A DNA stretch of 54,446 bases from Psychrobacter sp. UBA3483. Its GTDB lineage: Bacteria > Pseudomonadota > Gammaproteobacteria > Pseudomonadales > Moraxellaceae. The translations under genes were made by a program, and so were the position numbers. The stretch covers positions 1 through 54,446 of the forward strand of contig NZ_DFQS01000010.1 of the NCBI RefSeq assembly GCF_002377905.1, in the 5' to 3' direction. Shown here in pieces: positions 44,147 through 53,452 of the stretch. Positions within the stretch are counted from its first letter, which is position 1, and each line of letters starts with the position of its first letter. A model generated the notes under the pieces. The model saw only the letters and a program-made list of their open reading frames with translations, made no database searches and had not been told where the DNA came from.

Positions 44147-45013
44147 ATGAGTTTTGTGGCTATTGATGTAGAAACTGCCAACTCAGACGTCGGCTCTATT
44201 TGCCAAATAGGTATGGCAAAGTATATTAAAGGTAAATTGATAGATACCTACTGTATCCTTATCAGACCACAGTCTAGCTTTAGTCGAATAAATATAGATA
44301 TTCATGGCATCGATACTAAGCAAGTGAAAGATGCTCCTTCTGTATTTGATATTTATGGTCATATCATTCAATTTGTTGGTAACAATATTGTGGTTAGTTA
44401 TACCAATTTTGATCAAAGAGCGATAACGAAGTGCTTATCAGATCATAATTTGCCACTGCCGTCTTGGCAATGGGTGGATGCATCTGTCAAGGTACGTGAT
44501 ACTTGCCAGCGGTTTAGTACATCAGGATATAATCTTGCTAATGTATGTAAAGAATGGCGGTATGCTTTTGATCATCATGATGCACTAGAAGATGCTAAAG
44601 CGTGTGGGTTTGTGACAACGACTATTCTTAGAGAGAATAATGCTTCAATCATGGATTGGTTAACAGATCAGCCATCTCATCCTAAAAATAGTAATAGTAC
44701 GCAGCGCTTTACTCAAAACCGCTCTACAGAAGGTAATGAGGAAGGGCGGTTTTTTGGGTTAAATATTTGTTTTACAGGAGAGCTATCTATAAAACACGTA
44801 GAAATTATCGATATCGCAGCAAGGCAAGGTTTTCATGTCAAGGCTGGTGTGTCTAAAAAGCTCAACTATTTAGTCGTGGGTACACCAGACTTAACATTAT
44901 TGAATGGACATGATAAAAGTAGTAAACAGCGTAAATCAGAGACGCTGATTGCAGAAGGTATCGACATCAATATTATTACAGAGCATGATTTTCTTAAAAT
45001 GCTTAAACTCTAG
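44147..45013 (+). CDS. DEDDh 3'-5' exonuclease fused to a BRCT domain
   Basis: A 288-residue protein. The N-terminal DnaQ-like exonuclease (1-170) has D7/E9 (AIDVET), D89 (YTNFDQ), and H144/D149 (HDALEDA), so all catalytic residues are present. Residues about 200-288 form a BRCT domain (GLNICFTGELSIKHVEIIDIAARQG..., VSKKLNYLVVG) like that of NAD-dependent DNA ligase. It starts the operon with terB, brxD and the helicase (52 bases to the next start). AAGGAT precedes the ATG. It would trim DNA ends and bind breaks or partners through BRCT (inference). Confidence 0.85.
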   Translation: MSFVAIDVETANSDVGSICQIGMAKYIKGKLIDTYCILIRPQSSFSRINIDIHGIDTKQVKDAPSVFDIYGHIIQFVGNNIVVSYTNFDQRAITKCLSDHNLPLPSWQWVDASVKVRDTCQRFSTSGYNLANVCKEWRYAFDHHDALEDAKACGFVTTTILRENNASIMDWLTDQPSHPKNSNSTQRFTQNRSTEGNEEGRFFGLNICFTGELSIKHVEIIDIAARQGFHVKAGVSKKLNYLVVGTPDLTLLNGHDKSSKQRKSETLIAEGIDINIITEHDFLKMLKL

Positions 45014-45065
45014 TCGTTCTATCCGCCTCTTTTATATAGCTTTCTTAGAATAGGTTTTATAGGTA

Positions 45066-47534
45066 ATGAAAAATTTTATCGAAAATGTTGTGGCGCTATT
45101 CAAAGAGAAGTATGATGCCAAAAGTAATGAGGTGAAAACTCATCTTATAGACTTGCCACCTGATATAAAGCCATCTGCAGGGGCGCAAGTTAGTCATAAT
45201 GATCAAAACCGTACAAATAGGCACCATTACAAAGGTATTGATAAAAATAGTTTTGATGACAATTATGTTGACAGCGATGACTTGGATAATGTGGACAGCC
45301 TTGCTACTTTTATTCTCTCATCGGAGAGGTCAAAGGAATGCAGTATCTCCTCCAATCATACAAAGGGTCGCTGGGTAACCAAGTATGAGTCTATAACCAT
45401 TCATAATCGCACTATTGAACAAGGTTTTTTCTATTTCGGCGGGCAGCTTGAGACTTTAGTGGGTTATGGTACTGAGCCCTCATTAATAGATGAGCGTTTA
45501 TCAGTAAGTCCGCCATCAGCTATAAATAGTATGGCAACTATTTATAGTGATGAGTCGCTGGGTTACTGGCCAACTTATGGACAGCTTTCAGCTTTATGCC
45601 GTGGTATTTATTTAGACTGGTTAGCGTCTGATCGTACAAATCCCCATACGCCCATCGGCTATGTGTTTATCTACTTTAATGGGCTTGAGCGCAGAGTCAT
45701 TGAAAGTATTAGTATAGACAATGTGTCTGATGATGAGTTTATTGCTATTTATAACGAAGCTTTTCGTCTGCATAATATTTATGGCAAGCAGTCATCATTT
45801 CACAACTATTCTGTCCATTTTTTAGAATTTATGGCACTTGTGCGCTCGCCACTATTTGAAGAACGATTACAAGCACACCAGGTTTACCCGCCGCCTGCCA
45901 GTAGTCGCAACCTAACCTTTAAAATGCAATTAGCAAAAACGGTAACCTTAAATCTGCCAATTCCTGCCACTTTAGCATGGGAGTGGCTCATTTTTTCTAA
46001 TGAATATAACTTTAGGACGCCTGCAAGGCGCTGTGAGTCAGAATTCAAAGATCTGTTCGATATTTTATATCAAGAAGCTTATCCAAATGGATTCACCGTT
46101 TCTCCCAATAAAACCAAGCTAACGTTAAATTATAACGCTGCCAGCCGCTCAATTGGTTATGTTGATCTGACGCTTGATGATCTACAAGATCCTAGTATAT
46201 TAAAAGCGCCCATCAAAAAACTGATTACTGTTGCCGAACAATGTAATGATGCTTTAGACGCCTATAGTCGTTATTTAGGTCGTGATAGTAATGATAAAAC
46301 AGATATAGATGCTATTTTATTACTACCAAAAGCGCTTATTCAGCAGCAAGCCTATCAAGAAAAATACCCAGTAATACAAAAATTTAAAGCATGGGCAAAA
46401 TCTGTTATTCAAAATGATGAAGGTCTGACGACGGCTAAAGAATTATGTGGGTATTTGGATGAGCGGTCGTCGCATAAGATGCCTAAAACATTTACCAAAA
46501 AGCATAATGAAATTATTACAAGTTTAGCTGAGTTAGCAGGCTTTGGTATTGTGCCAGACCAACGATACCATCAGACCAGTTTTAAACCAGATGGATATGT
46601 GATTCTATTTGATAGCGGTCATGGACAAGACTTTGAGCCGAGCACCTCATTTCATCAAATCAGTTTAGCACTTAGATTGGGTGGCATGGTTGCAACCATT
46701 AATGGCTATGTTGATAAAAGAGAGGTAGATACGCTACTGGCGATTATTGAGCAAGACACTCAGCTTACTACTATTGAAAAAGCGTCATTAAAGGCTTATC
46801 TGTTATGGCGCTTAAATAGCCCTGCTAATATGTCAGGTCTAAAGGCAAAGCTAGCAGTACTTGATGACAAGCACATTAGCTTTATCAGTCGCTTTATTAT
46901 CTCCGTTGCTTTAGCTAATGGTAATGTCGAACCCAGTCAAATCAAACAAATTGAAAAGCTGTATCAGGCCTTAGGGCTCGATAAAAATGCGGTCGTTAAT
47001 GATATTCATCACTTAACTAGCGCTAAAAAGATAATGCCAACGTTCAGTAATGAGGCACAGCTTAAGAATAGTAATGAGCAAGGTATGGGTGCTAACGGTG
47101 ATATTTCCAATCATAATAGTAAGACGTATATTTTTAATGCTGAGTTATTAGCCTTGTATGAAAGCGAGACCGGCGATGCTAAAGCAATGCTGGCGAGCAT
47201 TTTTGCAGTAGATGATGACGATATGGAAAGCGATTATGAGTCACAACCAAATGAACAAGTAGATAACTGTAGTGAAGTTGATGTGATTAACGAGTCTGTT
47301 GTTAAAGGTTTAGATACTATTCATAGTCAGCTTTATCAGCAACTGATTAGTAAAGAGGTATGGCAACGAGAAGAAGCTGAGGTTCTGTGTGGGTCACTAA
47401 ATTTGATGATAAATGGTGCTATCGAGACCATCAATGATTGGGCGTATGATAATGTCGATGCACCAGTATTAGAAGAAAATGATGAAGTAATAATTGACTT
47501 TGAGATTGTCGAAGAATTAAAGGCATTGTACTAA
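45066..47534 (+). CDS. TerB-N / TerB / TerB-C multidomain protein
   Basis: An 822-residue soluble protein. Residues about 95-300 match the TerB-N type (RWVTKYESITIHNRTI, GYWPTYGQLSALCRGIYLDWLASDR, GYVFIYFNGLERR). A TerB-like helical domain lies near 545-665 (LALRLGGMVATINGYVDKREVDTLL, RFIISVALANGNVEPSQIKQIEKLY). The end (about 690-822) is TerB-C (FNAELLALYESETGDAKAMLASIF, LEENDEVIIDFEIVEELKALY). Such proteins are linked to stress and phage-related systems; TerB domains bind metals. It is followed after 37 bases by brxD, so cotranscribed. It probably scaffolds or senses for the ATPase and helicase (inference). Confidence 0.85.
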   Translation: MKNFIENVVALFKEKYDAKSNEVKTHLIDLPPDIKPSAGAQVSHNDQNRTNRHHYKGIDKNSFDDNYVDSDDLDNVDSLATFILSSERSKECSISSNHTKGRWVTKYESITIHNRTIEQGFFYFGGQLETLVGYGTEPSLIDERLSVSPPSAINSMATIYSDESLGYWPTYGQLSALCRGIYLDWLASDRTNPHTPIGYVFIYFNGLERRVIESISIDNVSDDEFIAIYNEAFRLHNIYGKQSSFHNYSVHFLEFMALVRSPLFEERLQAHQVYPPPASSRNLTFKMQLAKTVTLNLPIPATLAWEWLIFSNEYNFRTPARRCESEFKDLFDILYQEAYPNGFTVSPNKTKLTLNYNAASRSIGYVDLTLDDLQDPSILKAPIKKLITVAEQCNDALDAYSRYLGRDSNDKTDIDAILLLPKALIQQQAYQEKYPVIQKFKAWAKSVIQNDEGLTTAKELCGYLDERSSHKMPKTFTKKHNEIITSLAELAGFGIVPDQRYHQTSFKPDGYVILFDSGHGQDFEPSTSFHQISLALRLGGMVATINGYVDKREVDTLLAIIEQDTQLTTIEKASLKAYLLWRLNSPANMSGLKAKLAVLDDKHISFISRFIISVALANGNVEPSQIKQIEKLYQALGLDKNAVVNDIHHLTSAKKIMPTFSNEAQLKNSNEQGMGANGDISNHNSKTYIFNAELLALYESETGDAKAMLASIFAVDDDDMESDYESQPNEQVDNCSEVDVINESVVKGLDTIHSQLYQQLISKEVWQREEAEVLCGSLNLMINGAIETINDWAYDNVDAPVLEENDEVIIDFEIVEELKALY

Positions 47535-47571
47535 AAATAAGAATCAATAATAGAGCTATCAAGGATAAATA

Positions 47572-48885
47572 ATGACCGGTAAAAAAATTAGAGCAAAAGA
47601 GCGCGATGCTATCATTCAGTCGCTCAAGGCAGGAGTCACACCTAAGGTTGGTATTCAGCACATCCAAGTAGGACGTATCAATGAGCTTAGAGCGCTAATA
47701 AGTGATATTGAGCGCGTCGCTGATGGTGGCTCGGCGTTTCGTCTTATTATTGGCGAGTATGGTTCAGGTAAGACCTTTTTTTTGAGTGTGGTAAGGGCAA
47801 TTGCGCTTGAGCGTAAGCTGGTTACTGTTAATGCTGATTTATCACCTGATAGACGTATTCAAGCATCGTCAGGACAAGCAAGAAACTTATATTCTGAGCT
47901 TATGCGCAATCTATCTACTCGTAATAAACCGGATGGTAATGGTTTAGCCAGTGTAGTCGAACGTTTCATTACTGAAGCCCGTAAACAAGCGGATAGTACA
48001 GGTGAGGCAATTAGCGATGTTATCCAAGACAAGTTAGCTGAATTGACAGAATTGGTTGGCGGTTACGACTTTGCTAAAGTTATTGAAGCTTATTGGCGAG
48101 GTCATGAAGAAGATAATGATGAGTTAAAGGTCAATGCGATTCGATGGTTGCGTGCAGAGTACTCAGCTAAGACTGATGCAAGGCGCGATTTAGGTGTGCG
48201 TACTATCATATCTGACGCGTCTTTTTATGATGCACTCAAAATCATGAGTCTATTCGTACGGCAAGCAGGCTATCAAGGTTTGTTAGTCAATCTCGATGAG
48301 ATGGTCAACTTGTATAAGCTTAATAGCACACAAGCACGCCAAGCCAATTATGAGCAGATTCTACGTATTCTAAATGACTGTTTGCAAGGTACTGCTGAGC
48401 ATCTAGGATTTTTGTTAGGCGGTACGCCTGAGTTCTTACTTGATCCGCGTAAAGGATTGTATAGCTATGATGCCTTGCAAACGCGCTTAGCAGATAATAG
48501 CTTTGCTAAGCAGGCAGGCGTGATCGACTATTCGTCGCCTGCACTGCATTTAGCAAGTCTTACACCAGAAGAGCTATATATTTTACTGAAAAACCTACGT
48601 CATGTTTATGCAGGTGGTGACGAAGCAGAATATCTAGTACCTGATGAGTCCTTGCAAGCTTTTTTACAGCATTGCAGTCAAACGATAGGTGATGCTTATT
48701 TTAGAACACCTCGTAATACCATTAAAGCATTTTTGGATATGTTAGCTGTCATTGATCAAAATCCAGCTATTTCGTGGGATCAACTTATTAACTCAGTATC
48801 TATTGACCCTGAAATGCCCTCTGATATGGATATTGATATGAGTAGTATCGATGAGGAAGACGAACTTGCCGATTTTAGGTTATAG
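47572..48885 (+). CDS. brxD: BrxD-type (DUF2791) AAA+ ATPase
   Basis: A 437-residue P-loop ATPase. Walker A GEYGSGKT is at 61-68, Walker B LLVNLDE at 237-243, and LGGTPEF with TRLADNSFA follows as sensor-like region. The N-terminus (IIQSLKAGVTPKVGIQHIQVGR) is typical of BrxD, an ATPase of type II BREX. AAGGAT precedes the ATG. No brxC/pglY, pglX methylase, pglZ or pglW is present in the window, so this is not BREX. It likely loads or regulates the helicase encoded next. Confidence 0.88.
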   Translation: MTGKKIRAKERDAIIQSLKAGVTPKVGIQHIQVGRINELRALISDIERVADGGSAFRLIIGEYGSGKTFFLSVVRAIALERKLVTVNADLSPDRRIQASSGQARNLYSELMRNLSTRNKPDGNGLASVVERFITEARKQADSTGEAISDVIQDKLAELTELVGGYDFAKVIEAYWRGHEEDNDELKVNAIRWLRAEYSAKTDARRDLGVRTIISDASFYDALKIMSLFVRQAGYQGLLVNLDEMVNLYKLNSTQARQANYEQILRILNDCLQGTAEHLGFLLGGTPEFLLDPRKGLYSYDALQTRLADNSFAKQAGVIDYSSPALHLASLTPEELYILLKNLRHVYAGGDEAEYLVPDESLQAFLQHCSQTIGDAYFRTPRNTIKAFLDMLAVIDQNPAISWDQLINSVSIDPEMPSDMDIDMSSIDEEDELADFRL

Positions 48886-48924
48886 GTCAATAATAATTTT
48901 AACAAAAAATATGAGAAACTACCT

Positions 48925-51237
48925 TTGAGAGATGCTCATCTCCAGCTCGACTTCCGTATACAGCGTTGGATATTTAACCAAGGTTGGAGTGGATTGCGTG
49001 AAGTGCAGGCTAAGGCTATTGCACCAATTTTGTCTGGAAAAACCGACGTACTTATTAGTGCGGCGACTGCTGCCGGCAAAACTGAAGCGTTCTTTTTACC
49101 AGCATGTAGCGCCCTTGTTAAGTCAGACGATGGTCAGAATGTAGGACTATATAAAAAAGAAGGGCGGGGCAACGGAGTAGGCATCCTATATATTAGCCCA
49201 CTGAAAGCGCTAATTAATGATCAATATCGGAGGCTTGAGAGTCTAGCAGAGTTGCTTGATATGCAAGTGACGCCATGGCATGGCGATAGCCCACAGAGTA
49301 AAAAGAATAAACAAAAAAAGTCGCCATCAGGAATTATTTTGATTACGCCTGAGTCGCTTGAATCTTTATTGATTCGGGATGCAGGTTGGGTCAAACAAGC
49401 TTTTAGTAGCCTAAAATATATTGTGATTGATGAGTTTCATGCTTTTTTGGGTAGCGAGCGTGGTCAGCATTTATTATCTCTTTTGACGCGGCTTGAGCAT
49501 GTCACTGAACGTTTAAATTCACCTATTCCGAGAGTAGCGCTGAGTGCAACGTTGGGAGATCTGAAAAGCGTACCGCAGTCATTAAGGCCTAATCAGTCAC
49601 TACCTTGCGTCATTATTGAAGATGATGACGCAAAGGCTAGTATTAAAGTACAAGTAAAAGGTTACATAGAGCCTAGTCAATTAGCACTTGAGTCAGGTTC
49701 TAAAAAGAATAGTATTGCAAGTTCTGACTCTCAAAATATTGGTATTCAGTATCCTTATACTGCCGAGGCGCAAGTTTGTTCGGACTTGTACCGATTATGC
49801 CGGGGCGGTAGTCATCTAATATTTGCTAATAGCCGTAGACGTACGGAGATGATAGCGACAGAGCTTAGTGATTTGTGTGATTATAATATCGTGCCTAATG
49901 AGTTCTTCCCTCATCACGGCTCATTGTCAAAAGAGCTTAGAGAAAGCTTGGAAACACGATTACAGAAAGAAGCGTTGCCGACTACCGCCGTGTGTACTAT
50001 GACCTTAGAGCTAGGGATTGATATTGGTAAGGTTGATACTGTAGTGCAAGTGACGGCTCCGCACTCTGTAGCCAGTCTTAGGCAACGGCTTGGGCGTTCG
50101 GGTAGGCGTGGTGGTTCGGCAGTACTTAGAATGTTGATTACTGAAAAAGAGATTGATAAAGATACCAGTCTCATTGACAAGCTACGTCTTGAATTAATCC
50201 AGTCATTTGCAATGATAAGACTGTTGATTGTTGATAAGTGGTTTGAACCTGCCGATACGTCGTTATATCACTTCTCAACGCTATTGCATCAGGTGCTAGC
50301 GACTATCGGTCAATGGGGCGGTATTCGTGCCGACCAGCTTTATATACTGTTATGTAGACAAGGACCCTTTCAACAAATACAACCAGCGCACTTTAAGTCT
50401 CTACTTAGTCAAATGGGAGAGTTGCAGCTACTTACTCAGCTTGGTAATAATCAATTGGTGTTAGGTGTTGTCGGTGAGCGTATTGTTAGTCATTATACTT
50501 TTTATGCAGTCTTTAAGACGCCAGAAGAATACCGTATCGTAACTGGTAATAGAACGCTTGGCACTTTACCAATTGAGACCATGTTGTTACCTGAGCAATA
50601 TATTATTTTTGGGGGTAAACGCTGGCAAGTCAAAAATATTGACATGGATAAAAAAGTAGTTGATGTTATCTCTGTCAAAGGTGGTGGCAAGCCTCCAACT
50701 TTTGGTGGCGGTAGTATGTCGATACATGACCGAGTACGCCAAGAGATGTATGAGGTATTAAGTAACGGTGATTACCGTATTCAAGTTGGTGAGCAACATT
50801 TAGATTTTGCTGATAAAACGGCAAGACAATTATTTTCAGAAAGTATTGATACTTTTAATAGGTATGATTTAAGTAATCAGCCTGTTGTAGACAAAGATGG
50901 AAATAGTTATATATTTATGTGGCGTGGAGATAAAATTGTAAATACCTTAACGGCGTTGCTTATACGAGATGACTTCACTGTTGAAGCATATGCAGGTGTT
51001 ATTTGTGTTAATAAGATTGATTCGGTTCAGGTTTGTCAATTTTTACAGAAGCTTGCCAATCAGGTATTACCTACAGCAACTGAGCTTGCTGAAACTGTAC
51101 CTTTTAAGATGACCGAAAAGTTTGATGAGTACTTACCTGATGATTTGCTCAATATTGGTTACGGTGCACAAGCGTTTGATATTATTGGGTTGAAAAAGTG
51201 GCTGGAGGACTTCAAAAAAACAGACTTAGGATTATGA
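48925..51237 (+). CDS. Lhr-like DEAD/DEAH-box helicase (BrxHI-type)
   Basis: A 770-residue SF2 helicase. Motifs in order: Q-like WSGLREVQ (21-28), I TAAGKTE (48-54), II DEFH (169-172), III SAT (207-209), V-like TLELGIDIG (360-368) and VI QRLGRSGRR (387-395). About 370 further residues resemble the winged-helix and C-terminal parts of Lhr-type helicases. The only plausible start is a TTG at 48925 with a weak ribosome-binding site, 39 bases after brxD; the frame opens at 48886. This suggests low or coupled expression. Partner of BrxD by analogy with the brxD-brxHI pair of BREX type II. Confidence 0.85.
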   Translation: MRDAHLQLDFRIQRWIFNQGWSGLREVQAKAIAPILSGKTDVLISAATAAGKTEAFFLPACSALVKSDDGQNVGLYKKEGRGNGVGILYISPLKALINDQYRRLESLAELLDMQVTPWHGDSPQSKKNKQKKSPSGIILITPESLESLLIRDAGWVKQAFSSLKYIVIDEFHAFLGSERGQHLLSLLTRLEHVTERLNSPIPRVALSATLGDLKSVPQSLRPNQSLPCVIIEDDDAKASIKVQVKGYIEPSQLALESGSKKNSIASSDSQNIGIQYPYTAEAQVCSDLYRLCRGGSHLIFANSRRRTEMIATELSDLCDYNIVPNEFFPHHGSLSKELRESLETRLQKEALPTTAVCTMTLELGIDIGKVDTVVQVTAPHSVASLRQRLGRSGRRGGSAVLRMLITEKEIDKDTSLIDKLRLELIQSFAMIRLLIVDKWFEPADTSLYHFSTLLHQVLATIGQWGGIRADQLYILLCRQGPFQQIQPAHFKSLLSQMGELQLLTQLGNNQLVLGVVGERIVSHYTFYAVFKTPEEYRIVTGNRTLGTLPIETMLLPEQYIIFGGKRWQVKNIDMDKKVVDVISVKGGGKPPTFGGGSMSIHDRVRQEMYEVLSNGDYRIQVGEQHLDFADKTARQLFSESIDTFNRYDLSNQPVVDKDGNSYIFMWRGDKIVNTLTALLIRDDFTVEAYAGVICVNKIDSVQVCQFLQKLANQVLPTATELAETVPFKMTEKFDEYLPDDLLNIGYGAQAFDIIGLKKWLEDFKKTDLGL

Positions 51238-51633
51238 TGTGAGTTTGATAGTAAGTTTTTTAGCTACCCATTTTAATAAAATATACTTCGATGAAACTAA
51301 GCTATGCTGATAATCCTGTAGAAACTAACTTGGGAAATTTTAATCACAGAACTTGATAATAATGACCAATGCTGTATATCTCATAGTCATTAACTTTACA
51401 TAAGGTACTAGTAGTTCTATGCCTGTATAGGAAAGTCACTCCAATTAAGGCACCTTAATAATTATTACCTCATTCAGTGATTTAGGTTCCTTAGGGAAAA
51501 CTTGAATATTCAACTATGCACTATATACACCAGTAGATACAGCTATTAAAATTGTGGCAGTTTCCTTCTAGGTGTACATGAAGCCAGCTTTCCGAATATA
51601 AACATTAACTAAGGGCTTTTTACTAAAAAAATT
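51238..51633. other. Gene-free spacer after the helicase
   Basis: Holds the small IS3 end fragment listed separately. Otherwise it is AT-rich with no credible gene, and no strong terminator for the preceding operon was seen. Confidence 0.5.
51302..51366 (-). mobile_element. IS3 end fragment
   Basis: About 65 bases match the 3' end of the IS3 elements at 35.6 and 40.4 kb (TGCTGATAATCCTGTAGAAA, then ACTTGGGAAATTTTAATCAC and ACTTGATAATAATGACC). It is closer to the 40.4-kb copy, with which it shares CTGTAGAAAC, and lies in the same orientation. Confidence 0.7.
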
Positions 51634-52086
51634 ATGGTAAATGCTGTATTTACATCAAAGATCGATTTCTGGTTAGCGTTTTTAATATTAGGTTCTAGCT
51701 TACTACTCATTTTGGTACCTGTATGGGAATGGATGTATAACAATAGTTCTATCAAAAGAATACTGTTTATTAGTCTTTTTACCATGCCAGGTGCAATATT
51801 GCTCTTGTTAATATTTTTCAACGTAAAGTACAGTTTGTCAGATGACGAACTGTTTGTGAAGAATGGTTTTTCTACTCAGAGCATCCCATTGAAAGACATT
51901 ATCTATATCATTCCTACCAACAGTATGTTGTCTGCTCCAGCCCTATCTTTAGATCGAATTGAGATAAGATATGAAGGGGGGAGTATAGTGATATCACCAA
52001 AAGACAAAGAGGGGTTTTATCATGCAATACAAGAACGTGTTCCTGCATTAGAGACCGATGGTGATGATGGCTTGATAAGGAATTAG
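51634..52086 (+). CDS. PH-domain-like membrane protein
   Basis: A 150-residue protein with two membrane helices (about 10-32 and 45-64), then a soluble domain starting VKYSLSDDELFVKNGFSTQSIPLKDIIYIIPT. This is the pattern of bacterial PH-like domains, in which a YxLxxDxLxVxxGxxxxxIPLxDI strand series follows the membrane hairpin. Role unknown; often stress or envelope related. The ATG lacks a strong ribosome-binding site. Confidence 0.75.
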   Translation: MVNAVFTSKIDFWLAFLILGSSLLLILVPVWEWMYNNSSIKRILFISLFTMPGAILLLLIFFNVKYSLSDDELFVKNGFSTQSIPLKDIIYIIPTNSMLSAPALSLDRIEIRYEGGSIVISPKDKEGFYHAIQERVPALETDGDDGLIRN

Positions 52087-52092
52087 CTAATA

Positions 52093-52118
52093 GTTCGATG
52101 CGTTTAAAAGCATCGAAC
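52093..52118. terminator. Hairpin after the PH-domain gene
   Basis: Perfect 9-base arms GTTCGATGC / GCATCGAAC with an 8-base loop, seven bases after the stop. There is no T-run on either side, so terminator function is only probable. Confidence 0.45.
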
Positions 52119-52175
52119 AGCAGTGTTAGATATAACCTTGATAAAAAATGAGCAGCATAGGTGAGGGTTTACTAT

Positions 52176-52565
52176 TTATAACATGCCGCTATACATGGTA
52201 TGCAATTCAATGGCACTTAGCTTTTCGCGTAGTGCGCTCATTTGCAATTCGCAGTCCTTGTAGTACTCTACTTTATGTTTCTCTGTTTCCTCTAAGCTTT
52301 TTTGATAAGTAAAATCATCCCATAGGGTTAGACAGTTTGTAATCAACTTGAGATCATTTAGTGATAGATTTTTATACTTACCCAAATCATGTGTCTTGAT
52401 TTTTGAACGTAATTCAAAGAGTCCTAAATTACTGTCTTGGTGATATTTTTTAATGAGTTCATCCGTGGATCCCATGCTACTCTTATCGTTTTCTTTCATC
52501 GCAATCCTCACACCATTATCAATCAGACTCCGTTCATACACTGTCAAATCAAGATGGGCGTTCAT
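52176..52565 (-). CDS. Unknown 129-residue helical protein
   Basis: No family recognised. It is charged, Lys/Glu-rich, mostly helical, with a probable coiled coil near residues 85-120 (EETEKHKVEYYKDCELQMSA). No signal peptide or membrane span. The ATG lies after AGAAGAAT. It converges with the PH-domain gene. Just upstream (52592-52622) an imperfect inverted repeat GGGTTTTCAT...ATGAGAAAACCC is visible. Confidence 0.55.
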   Translation of the reverse strand: MNAHLDLTVYERSLIDNGVRIAMKENDKSSMGSTDELIKKYHQDSNLGLFELRSKIKTHDLGKYKNLSLNDLKLITNCLTLWDDFTYQKSLEETEKHKVEYYKDCELQMSALREKLSAIELHTMYSGML

Positions 52566-52840
52566 TCATTCTTCTCACTTTTGGATTTAAGGGGGGTTTT
52601 CATTATAAAATGAGAAAACCCGTCATACTGTCAAAGTAGCAATATTAGCACAATTCTTACTGATTCCTTCTTGGTTAGAATGACTCAATCATTATTTATA
52701 TCAATAGATTATACTTCTAATTCTCCAGTATAAACTTGAAGTGAGTCTCTGAATCCCTCATACATTGCAAAGCACTTTAACTGCCTAGCTTATTTACAGC
52801 ACACTCTCTTTATAATTGACCTTTCAAGCTAATTTGACTG

Positions 52841-53350
52841 CTAGTCAAATTTAGTACCAAACAATATTGAATGACGTTTGAGGCATGAGGGCTTCGCTTT
52901 TGATATGAAAATATTTTGTACTTTTTGAAACTGACTATCTAAAGCAACACCATTTGAACGAATAATATTACCTATTAAAAAGCCTCTGTCATAAATATAG
53001 ACAATGCCTTTATCTTTATCCCAATAGGTCACTCCTTCAGGCAGTATAGGCGTAGAAAACATGCCATCACTTGACTCTATTAATAAACAACCCTCTATTA
53101 CAACCAATCGTCCACCGACCCCCATATCTAACTGGGGTTCCTCAGGATCAAAAGGGTATGTAAATATATCTGCATATGTCGGTGTTAATATATTCGAGAT
53201 ATCCTCTATTTCAGTCTTCAGGACTTTATTCTCACTAGCGGTCTTATTGATCGTGTTTTTTGAAGGTGTCATACAACCTGACATTAAGATTGCTACAAAT
53301 ACGATTGAGCATGTTTTAAGCTTATAGCTGTCCTTATATACTGTATTCAT
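52841..53350 (-). CDS. Unknown lipoprotein, 169 aa
   Basis: The lipoprotein signal ends in LMSGC (Cys26 from the ATG at 53350; the frame opens at 53380). The mature protein is soluble, beta-rich, with GGRLVVIEGCLLIES and TYWDKDKGIVYIYDRG, and a late Cys. No family recognised. It is divergent from the serpin gene, with about 100 bases between starts. Confidence 0.6.
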   Translation of the reverse strand: MNTVYKDSYKLKTCSIVFVAILMSGCMTPSKNTINKTASENKVLKTEIEDISNILTPTYADIFTYPFDPEEPQLDMGVGGRLVVIEGCLLIESSDGMFSTPILPEGVTYWDKDKGIVYIYDRGFLIGNIIRSNGVALDSQFQKVQNIFISKAKPSCLKRHSILFGTKFD

Positions 53351-53452
53351 TTGAATTATTACCCTTAAATTTATTAGCATATGTTTACTAAATCAGCCTA
53401 AACCCTTGTATATAATCAGGACATCATCCGAATTATAAAGAGGTACAACGCC

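Noticed and set aside
47572..51237. A BREX locus
   Set aside because: Only BrxD and the Lhr-like helicase are of BREX type. No PglX methylase, PglZ phosphatase, BrxC/PglY ATPase or PglW kinase is present, so a BREX call would be wrong.
28714..52565. A prophage
   Set aside because: No integrase, terminase, capsid, tail, lysis or replication gene was recognised. The region is better described as an IS-scarred defence island.
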